From Candidatus Latescibacterota bacterium (GTDB taxonomy: Bacteria; JAAXHH01; JABIQT01), in the NCBI GenBank assembly GCA_018667995.1, contig JABIQT010000918.1:1-6423 (forward strand): a DNA stretch of 6,423 nucleotides. Reading direction: 5' to 3'. This document shows positions 1 to 6,423 of the stretch, in pieces. Both the position numbers and the translations under genes were made by a program. The notes under the pieces were generated by a model. That model ran no database searches and was not told the DNA's origin. It was given only the letters and a program-made list of their open reading frames with translations. The first letter of the stretch is position 1, and every line of letters starts with the position of its first letter.

Positions 1-1
1 C

Positions 2-859
2 GATCACCCATCTTTCCTAGGGGATGGACACTGGGCATCCTTTCCGTCGGCCCCAGGTGGCACACTGCACGAATGCATCGGAATAGTAGAAAAAACCTGG
101 TCAGACACGTGCAGCGAGGGCGATCTCGTCCTGGCATTGCCAGGTGGGACCGGAGCGATGGCGGAGTATTTCCTGGGTCAAGGATCGTCGGTTGTTCATG
201 TACCGGACAACCTGCCCCGTGAAGAGCTCCTTATGGCACAACCGCTCGGAACGGTTATATACTGTCTGAAAAAGCTAGGCCTCTGGTATGAAACCGAAGT
301 AGCAATTATGGGGCAAGGACCCATGGGGCTCCTCTTTACGGGCGTATTGTCAAACCTTGGCGCAGCAAAGATAATAGGTATCGACCAGCATCAGAACCGC
401 CTGGAAGCATCGCATCAAATGGGGGCGACCCACACGGTTGACACCTCGAAGATCGATCCCGTCGAGGCGATTACTGACATTACCGAGGGGCGGATGGCTG
501 ACCTGGTCATTGAAGTGGTGGGCGAGCAGGACACCTTCAATACTTGTATTAAACTTGCACGGCGAAAAGCGGATTTCATCAATTTTGGGGTACCGAGAAA
601 ACAACAATACACCATTGATATGGGTGACTTGTTCAGAAAGAACCTCAAACTGACCACCTCGGTGGGGCCGGATATTGATATCGATTTCAAAAGCGGGATG
701 CAGATGATTCACGAAAAACGAATAGACGTCTCACCCCTGATCACGCATTCCGTGCCGTTCGCGAAAGTGCAAGAGGCCTTTGAGCTGGCGACACGGCGCA
801 AGGACGAGTGCATAAAAGTTATAGTGGACTACGAGGAAGGATCACGAATCTATGAGTAA
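2..859 (+). CDS. Zinc-type MDR alcohol/polyol dehydrogenase, 5'-truncated
   Basis: Cytoplasmic NAD(P)-dependent oxidoreductase of the medium-chain dehydrogenase/reductase superfamily, with 285 residues visible. The frame is open to the left edge, so the true start lies outside. A TTG at 137 is internal, because the codons before it already encode the GroES-like catalytic domain (LHECIGIVE, with the family's His-Glu pair at visible residues 23-24). Family members usually have about 340-360 residues, so some 50-70 are missing. The Rossmann motif GQGPMG (104-109) and an Asp ending the second strand (GID, 128) suggest NAD preference. The four-cysteine structural-zinc lobe is absent: GDLVLALPGG runs straight into GAMAEYF. 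Where sorbitol-dehydrogenase relatives have EPL with a zinc-ligand Glu, this protein has AQPLG (Gln at 80). The substrate is unknown. The gene overlaps the binding-protein gene by 8 bases, which suggests co-translation. The superfamily is clear; the specific activity is not. Confidence 0.9.
   Translation, partial: DHPSFLGDGHWASFPSAPGGTLHECIGIVEKTWSDTCSEGDLVLALPGGTGAMAEYFLGQGSSVVHVPDNLPREELLMAQPLGTVIYCLKKLGLWYETEVAIMGQGPMGLLFTGVLSNLGAAKIIGIDQHQNRLEASHQMGATHTVDTSKIDPVEAITDITEGRMADLVIEVVGEQDTFNTCIKLARRKADFINFGVPRKQQYTIDMGDLFRKNLKLTTSVGPDIDIDFKSGMQMIHEKRIDVSPLITHSVPFAKVQEAFELATRRKDECIKVIVDYEEGSRIYE
833..841 (+). promoter_or_regulatory. Ribosome binding site for the binding-protein gene
   Basis: GAGGAAGGA lies inside the last codons of the dehydrogenase gene, 10 bases before the ATG at 852. 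It supports that start and the ATGAGTAA overlap with the upstream stop codon at 857-859. Confidence 0.75.
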
Positions 860-2612
860 ATCCGTGCACAGCACGATTCTGGTTGCCGTGATCGCAGGTA
901 GCTTATCATTAGGTTGCGGCGAAGATACGACGCAACAGTCAACTCCCATTGAATCCTCCGATGGGCTGTTCACGCCTGAAATTGGTACGCATGGCGGATC
1001 TATTACGATATCGGAATCATCAGACCCGAAATCCTTCAACTACATGATTGCTCAGGAAACATCTTCAACGGATATACTAAAGTATTCATTTGAAGGGTTG
1101 ACAGGAACTCACGGAGTTACCACGGAGGTGATCCCCCTCCTAGCGGAGTCCTGGTCCGTCGCCGACGATAAAGCCACGTGGACGTTTCATCTGAGGAAGA
1201 ATGTCCAGTGGTTTGATGGAATGCCCTTTACGGCAGATGATGTCGATTTCACCTTCAACCGCCTGGTGTTTAATCCACAGATCACATCGAGTTACAAAGA
1301 TGGATTGATGATTGAAGGGAAAGAGATATCCGTCGAGAAAATCGACGACTACACGGTTCGCATGGTGACGCCCGTTCCGTTCGCTCCCTTCTTGAGTCAA
1401 ATCGGCGTGCCCATAATGCCGAAACATGCCCTGGAGTCGGCGGTCGAGTCTGGAAAGTTCAATGAGACATGGGGCATCAATACGCCACCCAAGGATATTC
1501 TCGGCACTGGCCCTTTTAAAATCACGGAGTATCTGGCGGCACAGAAGATTGTTCTCCGACGAAATGAGGACTACTGGCGCAAGGATGCTTCCGGCAATTC
1601 CTTACCCTATTTGGACCAAATCAGCATCGTGGTTGTGCCCAACCAGGAAGTAGAGCTATTGAAATTCCAGGCTGGTGAACTGGATGCCGTAAGTGTGCGG
1701 GGGCAGGATTATCCCATTCTAAAACCGAAGGAAAGAGAACAGAATTTCACAGTTCTCAATGATGGTCCGGCCTTTGGCACCAGCTTTGTAGCATTCAATC
1801 AGAATCCCGGAAGAAATGGCCAGGGCAAGGATATAGTGGATAAGAAGAAACTCGGGTGGTTTACCGACGTTGCGTTTAGACGGGCCGTGGCACATGCGCT
1901 GGACAAGGAAACGATCATCAACAACGTAATGAACGGTCTGGGATACCCGCAGATATCGGCCATGTCGCCGGCCGCCGTAACATTCTACAATTCAGACGTT
2001 CCGACCTATGACTACGACTTGGACAAAGCACGGCAGATTCTCGCAGATGCAGGATACCTGGACCAGGATGGCGACGGTGTGGTAGAGGACAAGAGCGGAA
2101 ATACCGTGGAGTTCGACCTGATCACCAACGCAGGCAATTCCACGAGAGAGAACATAGGCCTCATCGTTCAGGCTGATCTAAAGAAGATTGGCATAAAGGT
2201 CAATTTCGCCCCTATTGACTTCAATGCGCTCGTTACCAGACTCACCAAGACATATGACTGGGAAGGTCTTCTGATGGGTCTAACAGGAGGGGTTGAGCCC
2301 GAAGGGGGCCGTAATGTATGGGTTACCAAGGGCTCCCTGCATTTCTGGAATCCTCAGCAGGAGAGCCCCGCCACGGCGTGGGAAGCCGAAATAGACTCTC
2401 TCTTCAACGTCGGCGTGCAGGAACTTGACCCGGAAAAGCGAAAACTTATCTACGACCGTTTCCAACACATCGTCGCTGAACAGCTACCAGTGATCTATTC
2501 AGCATTGCCAGCCTACGTAACTGCCGTAAGAAACACCATCGGCAATGCGAGACCGACAGCTTACGCCCGGGGATTCCACGATATGGCGGAAGTCTATCGG
2601 AAGGACCTGTAA
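852..2612 (+). CDS. ABC transporter substrate-binding lipoprotein, peptide/nickel family (SBP family 5)
   Basis: Extracytoplasmic solute receptor of the DppA/OppA type, 586 aa, which delivers ligand to the permeases encoded next. Residues 1-22 form a signal peptide with a basic start, a hydrophobic core and a probable lipidated Cys22. The lipobox is imperfect (SLGC, with Ser at -3 and Leu at -4). A polar linker follows to about residue 45. Family landmarks appear in order: AESWSVADDKATWTFHLRK (98-116), FDGMPFTADDVDFTFNR (121-137), GTGPFKITEY (218-227), FRRAVAHALDKETIINNV (342-359), and an Asp-rich loop DQDGDGVVED (404-413) resembling a calcium-binding loop. The length is usual for the family or slightly long. 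The ligand may be a peptide, an oligosaccharide or another solute, since this family covers all of these. The start is fixed by a strong Shine-Dalgarno sequence and the signal peptide. Confidence 0.95.
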   Translation: MSKSVHSTILVAVIAGSLSLGCGEDTTQQSTPIESSDGLFTPEIGTHGGSITISESSDPKSFNYMIAQETSSTDILKYSFEGLTGTHGVTTEVIPLLAESWSVADDKATWTFHLRKNVQWFDGMPFTADDVDFTFNRLVFNPQITSSYKDGLMIEGKEISVEKIDDYTVRMVTPVPFAPFLSQIGVPIMPKHALESAVESGKFNETWGINTPPKDILGTGPFKITEYLAAQKIVLRRNEDYWRKDASGNSLPYLDQISIVVVPNQEVELLKFQAGELDAVSVRGQDYPILKPKEREQNFTVLNDGPAFGTSFVAFNQNPGRNGQGKDIVDKKKLGWFTDVAFRRAVAHALDKETIINNVMNGLGYPQISAMSPAAVTFYNSDVPTYDYDLDKARQILADAGYLDQDGDGVVEDKSGNTVEFDLITNAGNSTRENIGLIVQADLKKIGIKVNFAPIDFNALVTRLTKTYDWEGLLMGLTGGVEPEGGRNVWVTKGSLHFWNPQQESPATAWEAEIDSLFNVGVQELDPEKRKLIYDRFQHIVAEQLPVIYSALPAYVTAVRNTIGNARPTAYARGFHDMAEVYRKDL

Positions 2613-2614
2613 AG

Positions 2615-2640
2615 CCCCACTGTCAGGGGAGCCTTCCCCT
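2615..2640 (+). promoter_or_regulatory. Two mutually exclusive hairpins between binding protein and permease B
   Basis: Just after the TAA at 2610-2612, AGGGGA (2625-2630) pairs perfectly with TCCCCT (2635-2640) around a 4-base loop. The same AGGGG can instead pair with the upstream CCCC/CT (2616-2621), with one bulged A. No long T-run follows, so this is not a standard terminator. An intercistronic hairpin after a binding-protein gene is known to protect the upstream mRNA and keep permease levels lower (as in malE-malF). That role here is inference. Confidence 0.45.
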
Positions 2641-2684
2641 TTCCGACGCCTCCCACCAGTTCGCGGCCGAAACCAGCGCTGCCT

Positions 2685-3746
2685 ATGATTCGATATATTC
2701 TCAGGCGATTTGCCAACATGATCCCGCTTCTGCTGGGTATCTCTCTGATATCCTTCTGGATCATGCAATTGGCACCCGGCGACTATTTCAGCACTATGGA
2801 GCTGAACCCGGAGATAAGCCGCGAAACGCTGGACCGCATGCGAGAAGAATTCCACCTGGACAAGCCTGCCTTTTTTGTGTCCATAGACACCGATGACGGC
2901 TGGAGTATCGGTTTTCACTGGGATAATCAGTATATCAACTGGCTCGGCGAGGTAATTGCTCCCGAATTTGATACCCTGGTTGGAATTCCGATCATCCGAC
3001 CGCGACTTAATTTCGGCTACTCATTCAAGTATCATGTGCCCATCATCGAATTGATTGCCGAACGACTCTGGAATACCCTTCAGCTCTCTGTGGCAGCGAT
3101 ATTGCTCGCGTGGATTCTGGCGATTCCTATCGGCATCTACTCCGCGGTTCACCCTTACACTCGTGCCGACAAGTTGTTTTCATTCTGTGCATTTTTTGGT
3201 ATGTCTGTACCGGGTTTCTTTCTCGCATTCCTGCTATTATACGTGGCATCCGTCACCGGCTGGTTTCCCATTGGTGGCCTGCAGAGCATCAATTATGACT
3301 CCCTGTCTCCCCTGGGGCAATTATGGGATCGGTTGCATCATCTGATGATACCTACCCTCGTCCTGGGCACGGGCAGCATGGCAGGACTGGTGCGCTTAAT
3401 GCGCGGCAACATGCTGGAGACACTTAGAGCGGAGTTCGTCACCACCGCTCGGGCGAAGGGTCTGGCGGAACACGTCGTTGTTTACAAGCATGCGCTCAGG
3501 AATGCGATCAACCCGTTCATAACCATATTTGGGTATCAGCTTTCGACGGTCTTCAGTGGGGCGGCCATTACAGAGATCATTACTGCCTGGCCCGGCCTCG
3601 GAAGACTGATGTTGGATGCCGTTATCAGCCAGGATCTGTTTCTGGTAATGGGCAATCTCCTCATGGGATCGGTTCTGTTGGTCTTTGGCAATCTTAGTGC
3701 CGACATTCTCCTTGCCCTGTCTGACCCACGGATCCGACATGAATAG
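2685..3746 (+). CDS. ABC transporter permease, DppB/OppB type
   Basis: Integral inner-membrane subunit, 353 aa, one half of the import channel. The N-terminus MIRYILRRF leading into TM1 (about 9-29) is typical of DppB and fixes the start, although no clear Shine-Dalgarno sequence precedes it. Further membrane segments lie near 132-155, 165-190, 219-236, 276-298 and 317-343. The cytoplasmic EAA loop that contacts the ATPases is at 250-274 (EFVTTARAKGLAEHVVVYKH, then ALRNA). The C-terminus LSDPRIRHE is the usual family ending. The segment between TM1 and TM2 is longer than in typical DppB: residues about 64-110, rich in Asp, Trp and aromatics, appear to be an inserted extracytoplasmic stretch. 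The gene lies 72 bases after the binding protein, with a hairpin between them. The pairing partner is the permease encoded at 3851. Confidence 0.93.
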   Translation: MIRYILRRFANMIPLLLGISLISFWIMQLAPGDYFSTMELNPEISRETLDRMREEFHLDKPAFFVSIDTDDGWSIGFHWDNQYINWLGEVIAPEFDTLVGIPIIRPRLNFGYSFKYHVPIIELIAERLWNTLQLSVAAILLAWILAIPIGIYSAVHPYTRADKLFSFCAFFGMSVPGFFLAFLLLYVASVTGWFPIGGLQSINYDSLSPLGQLWDRLHHLMIPTLVLGTGSMAGLVRLMRGNMLETLRAEFVTTARAKGLAEHVVVYKHALRNAINPFITIFGYQLSTVFSGAAITEIITAWPGLGRLMLDAVISQDLFLVMGNLLMGSVLLVFGNLSADILLALSDPRIRHE

Positions 3747-3832
3747 ACCCTGTCCGTAAGAATCATCGCGCACCTGTCTTGACGGGAATGATAGCCCGAA
3801 CCTTGATCCCCTTCTCAAACCATTGAAGCAAC

Positions 3833-3838
3833 AGAGGA
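3833..3838 (+). promoter_or_regulatory. Ribosome binding site deciding the GTG start of permease C
   Basis: AGAGGA ends 12 bases before the GTG at 3851. The ATG at 3899 in the same frame has no comparable site in front of it, and the ATG at 3838 is out of frame and stops after seven codons. An in-frame TGA at 3824 rules out a longer protein. Confidence 0.6.
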
Positions 3839-3850
3839 TGGAACCACCAA

Positions 3851-4993
3851 GTGTCCGATAGTACAGCAACCACCATTTCAGACGTCGACCAGAATTCCAT
3901 GTCGCAGACTGCGCTGGCATTTCGCAGGTTGCGCCGGCATCGGCTGGCCATGACGGGTGGGCTAATCCTCATTGTACTCTACACAACAGCGCTCTTCGCC
4001 GATTTTCTCTCCCCGTATGCTTATGACGATCAGAATAGTCGAAAGTCGTACCACCCCCCCACATCGTTCCATCTAATCGATGCTGATGGAAACTGGCATC
4101 TATGGCCCTTTGTTTACGATACCACTGTAAAAATCGATCCTGTCATGTTCAGCAGATCCTTCATCGAAGACACGTCACGTAGCTATCCTGTCACCATTTT
4201 TGCCAAGAGCACGCCCTACGACCTTTTGGGCCTCATCCCGATGGAAAGACGATTGTTTGGATTACCATCCGAGACGCTCGGCATGGACGCACCGCCTCGC
4301 ATCTTTCTATTTGGCAGCGATCTACTGGGAAGGGACATCTTCACGCGGATTCTTCATGGCGCGAGGATTTCCCTATCCATCGGCCTGGTGGGCGTGATGA
4401 TCACCTTTGCCATCGGTATGGTCATCGGCGGCATAGCCGGCTATTTTGGTGGTAAGCTCGACAATGTGCTGATGCGTGTCAGCGAAGTCTTCATGATGAT
4501 TCCGGGACTCTATCTCATGCTGGCGCTAAGAGCCGCCTTCCCACTATCCATGTCTTCCGTTCAGATATACTTGATGATTATCGTTATCCTTAGTTTTATC
4601 AGCTGGGCCGGGTTCGCTCGCGTAATTCGTGGTATTGTACTTTCACTCAGGGCCCAGGACTTTGTGCAGGGGGCTCAAGCATTGGGCGCGGGCACCGGTC
4701 GTATTATAATTCGTCATATCCTGCCGAACACCTTCTCATTTGCCATCATCTCGGCTACATTGAGCATACCTGGCTATATTCTCATGGAATCAGCCCTCAG
4801 CGTCCTGGGCCTCGGCATCCGTGAGCCACAGGCAAGTTGGGGAAATATGTTAAACGCGGCTATGAATGCCAGTGTGATGCAGCAGGCGCCCTGGATATTG
4901 ATCCCAGGCGTGTTTATATTCGTGGCCATCATGGCGTTCAACTTTCTCGGTGATGGTTTGCGAGATGCCCTTGACCCTAAGGGACAATACTGA
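3851..4993 (+). CDS. ABC transporter permease, DppC/OppC type, with long periplasmic insertion
   Basis: Second inner-membrane channel subunit, 380 aa, against about 300 for E. coli DppC. The GTG start is chosen on the Shine-Dalgarno sequence. The alternative ATG at 3899 would remove 16 polar residues and leave the domain intact. An N-terminal basic patch ([11 protein letters not shown], 24-34) leads into TM1 (about 34-52). The other segments are near 174-196, 208-230, 238-258, 295-317 and 346-366. The hallmark [20 protein letters not shown] is at 155-174, the EAA loop at 269-293 ([20 protein letters not shown], then HILPN), and the family ending [14 protein letters not shown] at 364-377. Between TM1 and the GSDLLGRD motif there are about 100 residues where DppC has about 40. 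The extra part includes [19 protein letters not shown] (112-130) and RRLFGL (133-138). It probably faces the binding protein. Confidence 0.94.
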   Translation: MSDSTATTISDVDQNSMSQTALAFRRLRRHRLAMTGGLILIVLYTTALFADFLSPYAYDDQNSRKSYHPPTSFHLIDADGNWHLWPFVYDTTVKIDPVMFSRSFIEDTSRSYPVTIFAKSTPYDLLGLIPMERRLFGLPSETLGMDAPPRIFLFGSDLLGRDIFTRILHGARISLSIGLVGVMITFAIGMVIGGIAGYFGGKLDNVLMRVSEVFMMIPGLYLMLALRAAFPLSMSSVQIYLMIIVILSFISWAGFARVIRGIVLSLRAQDFVQGAQALGAGTGRIIIRHILPNTFSFAIISATLSIPGYILMESALSVLGLGIREPQASWGNMLNAAMNASVMQQAPWILIPGVFIFVAIMAFNFLGDGLRDALDPKGQY

Positions 4994-5012
4994 ATTCTGC
5001 CCCCTGAGGGTC
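4973..5012 (+). repeat. Paired CCCTNAGGG motifs, also a 10-of-11 bp hairpin
   Basis: GACCCTAAGGG (4973-4983) and CCCTGAGGGTC (5002-5012) are inverted repeats with one mismatch (A4979/G5006) and an 18-base spacer spanning the permease C stop codon (4991-4993). Each arm also contains its own small palindrome, CCCTNAGGG, so the two cores (4975-4983 and 5002-5010) are direct repeats 27 bases apart. The first arm encodes the conserved Asp-Pro-Lys of the permease ending and may be constrained by that. An intercistronic RNA hairpin or a paired protein site are both possible. No T-run follows. Confidence 0.45.
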
Positions 5013-5030
5013 ATATTGAAACCTGGTCCC

Positions 5031-5035
5031 GAGGA
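5031..5035 (+). promoter_or_regulatory. Ribosome binding site for ATPase D
   Basis: GAGGA followed by AA lies 5 bases before the ATG at 5041 and supports that start. It sits 18 bases downstream of the hairpin at 4973-5012. Confidence 0.7.
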
Positions 5036-5040
5036 AACCT

Positions 5041-6045
5041 ATGTCTGACAACGAATCCTTGCTCCGCGTGAATGATTTAAGGACATTTTTCGATACCGAT
5101 GATGGCGAGGTCCGCGCGGTAGATGGCGTGAGTTTCGAAGTCGCTAAAGGAAAGACTCTCGGCATCGTTGGCGAGTCCGGATGTGGAAAAAGCATGACCG
5201 CTTTTTCAATTCTCAGGCTCGTGCCGCAGCCGCCAGGGAGAATAGCGGGAGGAGAGATCTGGTTTCGGGATCGCAATCTGCTCACGCTGTCGGACGCACA
5301 AATCCGGGGCACACGCGGCAATGACATTGCCATGATTTTCCAGGAGCCCATGACGTCGCTCAACCCGGTCTTTACCATTGGCGAGCAGATCGCCGAAGCC
5401 GTGCGATTACATCAGAAGGCAAATCGGAAAGCAGCTTGGGCGCGCAGTGTGGAATTGCTCGAAATGGTAGGAATGCCGCTGCCCGAGGAGCGTGCGAAGA
5501 GCTATCCCCATGAACTCAGCGGAGGCATGAGGCAGCGCGCCATGATTGCCATGGCTATTTCCTGTAATCCTGCTCTGCTCATTGCCGACGAGCCTACAAC
5601 CGCATTGGACGTAACCATACAGGCTCAGATTCTCGATGTCCTGCGTCGACTACAAGAAGAGCTGGGCATGGCGCTGATTCTGATCACGCACGACCTGGGA
5701 GTAGTCGCAGAGATGGCTCACGACGTGGTGGTTATGTATGCCGGCCAGGTCGTGGAGCAGGCGGGTGTGCACGAACTATTCAACAATCCCCGTCATCCCT
5801 ACACCAGGGGCCTACTACACTCGGTTCCTACACTAACCACGGAATCGGAACAACTCGCTACTATCGAGGGCGTCGTCCCGGATCCCACGAGGTATCCCGA
5901 AGGTTGCCGTTTCGGCGATCGATGTGACTACGCGATTGAGAGCTGTCATAAGAATGTACAGGACCTATCCGAAGCCTCGACAGCTCATCTGGTTCGGTGT
6001 GCCGAGTGGAACAGAGTAGAAATGTCCGTAGCACAGAACGATTGA
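5041..6045 (+). CDS. ABC transporter ATP-binding protein, DppD/OppD type
   Basis: Cytoplasmic nucleotide-binding subunit, 334 aa, normal for the family. It should pair with the ATPase starting at 6117 to power import. All catalytic elements are present: Walker A GESGCGKS (44-51), Q-loop Gln101 in [11 protein letters not shown], signature LSGGMRQR (159-166), Walker B LLIADE (179-184) with catalytic Glu184, the D-loop within TTALDV (186-191), and switch His217 in LILITHDLG. The C-terminal oligopeptide-transporter extension begins at HPYTRGLL (252-259). It carries four cysteines, 289, 295, 302 and 320 (C-x5-C-x6-C-x17-C), the arrangement linked to an iron-sulfur cluster in related peptide importers. 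The gene starts 47 bases after permease C. The substrate is not deducible from this subunit. Confidence 0.96.
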   Translation: MSDNESLLRVNDLRTFFDTDDGEVRAVDGVSFEVAKGKTLGIVGESGCGKSMTAFSILRLVPQPPGRIAGGEIWFRDRNLLTLSDAQIRGTRGNDIAMIFQEPMTSLNPVFTIGEQIAEAVRLHQKANRKAAWARSVELLEMVGMPLPEERAKSYPHELSGGMRQRAMIAMAISCNPALLIADEPTTALDVTIQAQILDVLRRLQEELGMALILITHDLGVVAEMAHDVVVMYAGQVVEQAGVHELFNNPRHPYTRGLLHSVPTLTTESEQLATIEGVVPDPTRYPEGCRFGDRCDYAIESCHKNVQDLSEASTAHLVRCAEWNRVEMSVAQND

Positions 6046-6058
6046 CGATGTGACCCTA

Positions 6059-6094
6059 TGAGGATACCATTCCAGACTTTCCTCGGTATCCTTA
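6059..6094 (+). promoter_or_regulatory. Inverted repeat between the two ATPase genes
   Basis: AGGATACC (6061-6068) and GGTATCCT (6085-6092) are a perfect 8-bp inverted repeat with a 16-base loop. The stem can extend to 10 pairs with one G-U (6059-6060 with 6093-6094). It lies in the 71-base gap between the two ATPase genes, and an AT-rich leader follows it rather than a T-run. A role in mRNA processing or translation of the downstream ATPase is possible but unproven. Confidence 0.5.
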
Positions 6095-6104
6095 CTATAA
6101 AATA

Positions 6105-6109
6105 AAGGA
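6105..6109 (+). promoter_or_regulatory. Ribosome binding site for ATPase F
   Basis: AAGGA sits in an AT-rich stretch 7 bases before the ATG at 6117 and supports that start. Confidence 0.7.
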
Positions 6110-6116
6110 ATCCAGC

Positions 6117-6423
6117 ATGGCGGAACCTCTGCTTGAGGTCTCTGATCTCACAAAGTACTTTGACATCGGCGGAGGCATGTTCAGCCGCAAGAAGTCAGTC
6201 CTCAAGGCGGTAGACGGAATAGGTTTCTCAATCAATCGGGGCGAGACGCTGGGCCTGGTGGGGGAAAGCGGCTGTGGAAAGACCACGGCCGGAAGATCGA
6301 TACTCCGTCTAATCGAGCCCTCTGGTGGCTCAGCCCAACTGACAACAGCGATTGAGGAGGGTGCGCCCCGAACCCGATACGATATATTCCATCTCAAGAA
6401 AGATGAGCTTCGACGCCTGCGTC
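6117..6423 (+). CDS. ABC transporter ATP-binding protein, DppF/OppF type, 3'-truncated
   Basis: The second ATPase of the importer; only the first 102 residues are inside the window, and the frame is open to the right edge. It begins [20 protein letters not shown], has the FSRKK linker and [10 protein letters not shown] typical of DppF, then Walker A GESGCGKT (49-56) and [13 protein letters not shown] (59-71). The Q-loop, signature and Walker B would lie beyond the edge. Between the SGG after Walker A and KKDELRRLR (94-102) the protein reads [20 protein letters not shown]. Typical relatives have a shorter strand there (of the VLFDGKDV kind), so this is a small insertion or divergent patch. DppF proteins run to about 320-340 residues, so roughly two thirds is missing. 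Position directly after the D subunit supports the assignment. Confidence 0.93.
   Translation, partial: MAEPLLEVSDLTKYFDIGGGMFSRKKSVLKAVDGIGFSINRGETLGLVGESGCGKTTAGRSILRLIEPSGGSAQLTTAIEEGAPRTRYDIFHLKKDELRRLR

Noticed and set aside
137-139. TTG at 137 as the start of the dehydrogenase
   Set aside because: The same frame continues to the left edge and encodes conserved catalytic-domain sequence, so 137 is internal.
2499-2918. 139-codon reverse-strand open frame across the end of the binding-protein gene and the start of permease B
   Set aside because: It is antisense to two clear genes, has no recognisable protein features or ribosome binding site, and its sequence is low-complexity basic, as expected of a shadow frame.
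3781-3800. CGGG/CCCG small stem in the gap after permease B, considered as a terminator
   Set aside because: It has only four pairs, an 8-base loop and no T-run, and co-directional importer genes continue downstream.
3779-3807. TTGACG -35-like box in the gap before permease C
   Set aside because: At the usual spacing the -10 position reads CTTGAT, a poor match. An internal promoter cannot be supported.
3396-3920. 174-codon reverse-strand open frame over the end of permease B and the following gap
   Set aside because: It overlaps the conserved EAA loop and later membrane segments of permease B on the other strand and shows no family motif.
6070-6101. TATAAA -10-like sequence before ATPase F
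   Set aside because: No matching -35 is found 16-18 bases upstream. The AT-rich stretch is explained by the leader and ribosome binding site.
6095-6397. 100-codon reverse-strand open frame near the right edge
   Set aside because: It is antisense to the F ATPase, whose Walker A motif is read clearly on the + strand.

Overview
The window holds one co-directional (+ strand) gene cluster. It has six genes: the 3' part of a zinc-type (MDR superfamily) alcohol/polyol dehydrogenase, followed by a peptide/nickel-type (Dpp/Opp) ABC importer in the classical order of binding lipoprotein, permease B, permease C, ATPase D and ATPase F. The first gene is cut by the left edge and the last by the right edge. 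Every gap between genes is about 100 bases or less, so no long stretch is empty. No RNA genes, insertion sequences, CRISPR arrays, integrases or origins were seen.

The binding protein has a lipoprotein-type N-terminus, and base composition looks moderate (around 50% GC by eye). Both permeases carry long extracytoplasmic insertions that the E. coli proteins lack. This suggests a Gram-negative-type, probably environmental bacterium outside the well-studied Proteobacteria, but nothing in the sequence fixes the phylum.

Layout: 2-859 dehydrogenase; 852-2612 substrate-binding lipoprotein, overlapping the dehydrogenase by 8 bases; 2613-2684 gap with two mutually exclusive hairpins; 2685-3746 permease B; 3747-3850 gap with little in it apart from the next gene's ribosome binding site; 3851-4993 permease C, starting at GTG; 4973-5012 a twice-repeated CCCTNAGGG motif that can also fold as one hairpin across the permease C stop; 5041-6045 ATPase D; 6046-6116 gap with a perfect 8-bp inverted repeat inside a possible 15-codon mini-ORF; 6117 to the window end ATPase F.

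How the genes work together: the lipoprotein should capture a solute outside the cytoplasmic membrane. The two permeases form the channel, and the D/F ATPase pair powers import. The translational overlap between dehydrogenase and binding protein suggests that the imported compound, or a product of it, may be oxidised by the dehydrogenase. That would fit a sugar, polyol or similar alcohol better than a plain peptide, but the substrate cannot be read from the sequence. I see no previously undescribed system. The points worth a second look are the zinc-ligand change in the dehydrogenase, the matched insertions in both permeases, and the structured short gaps inside the operon.
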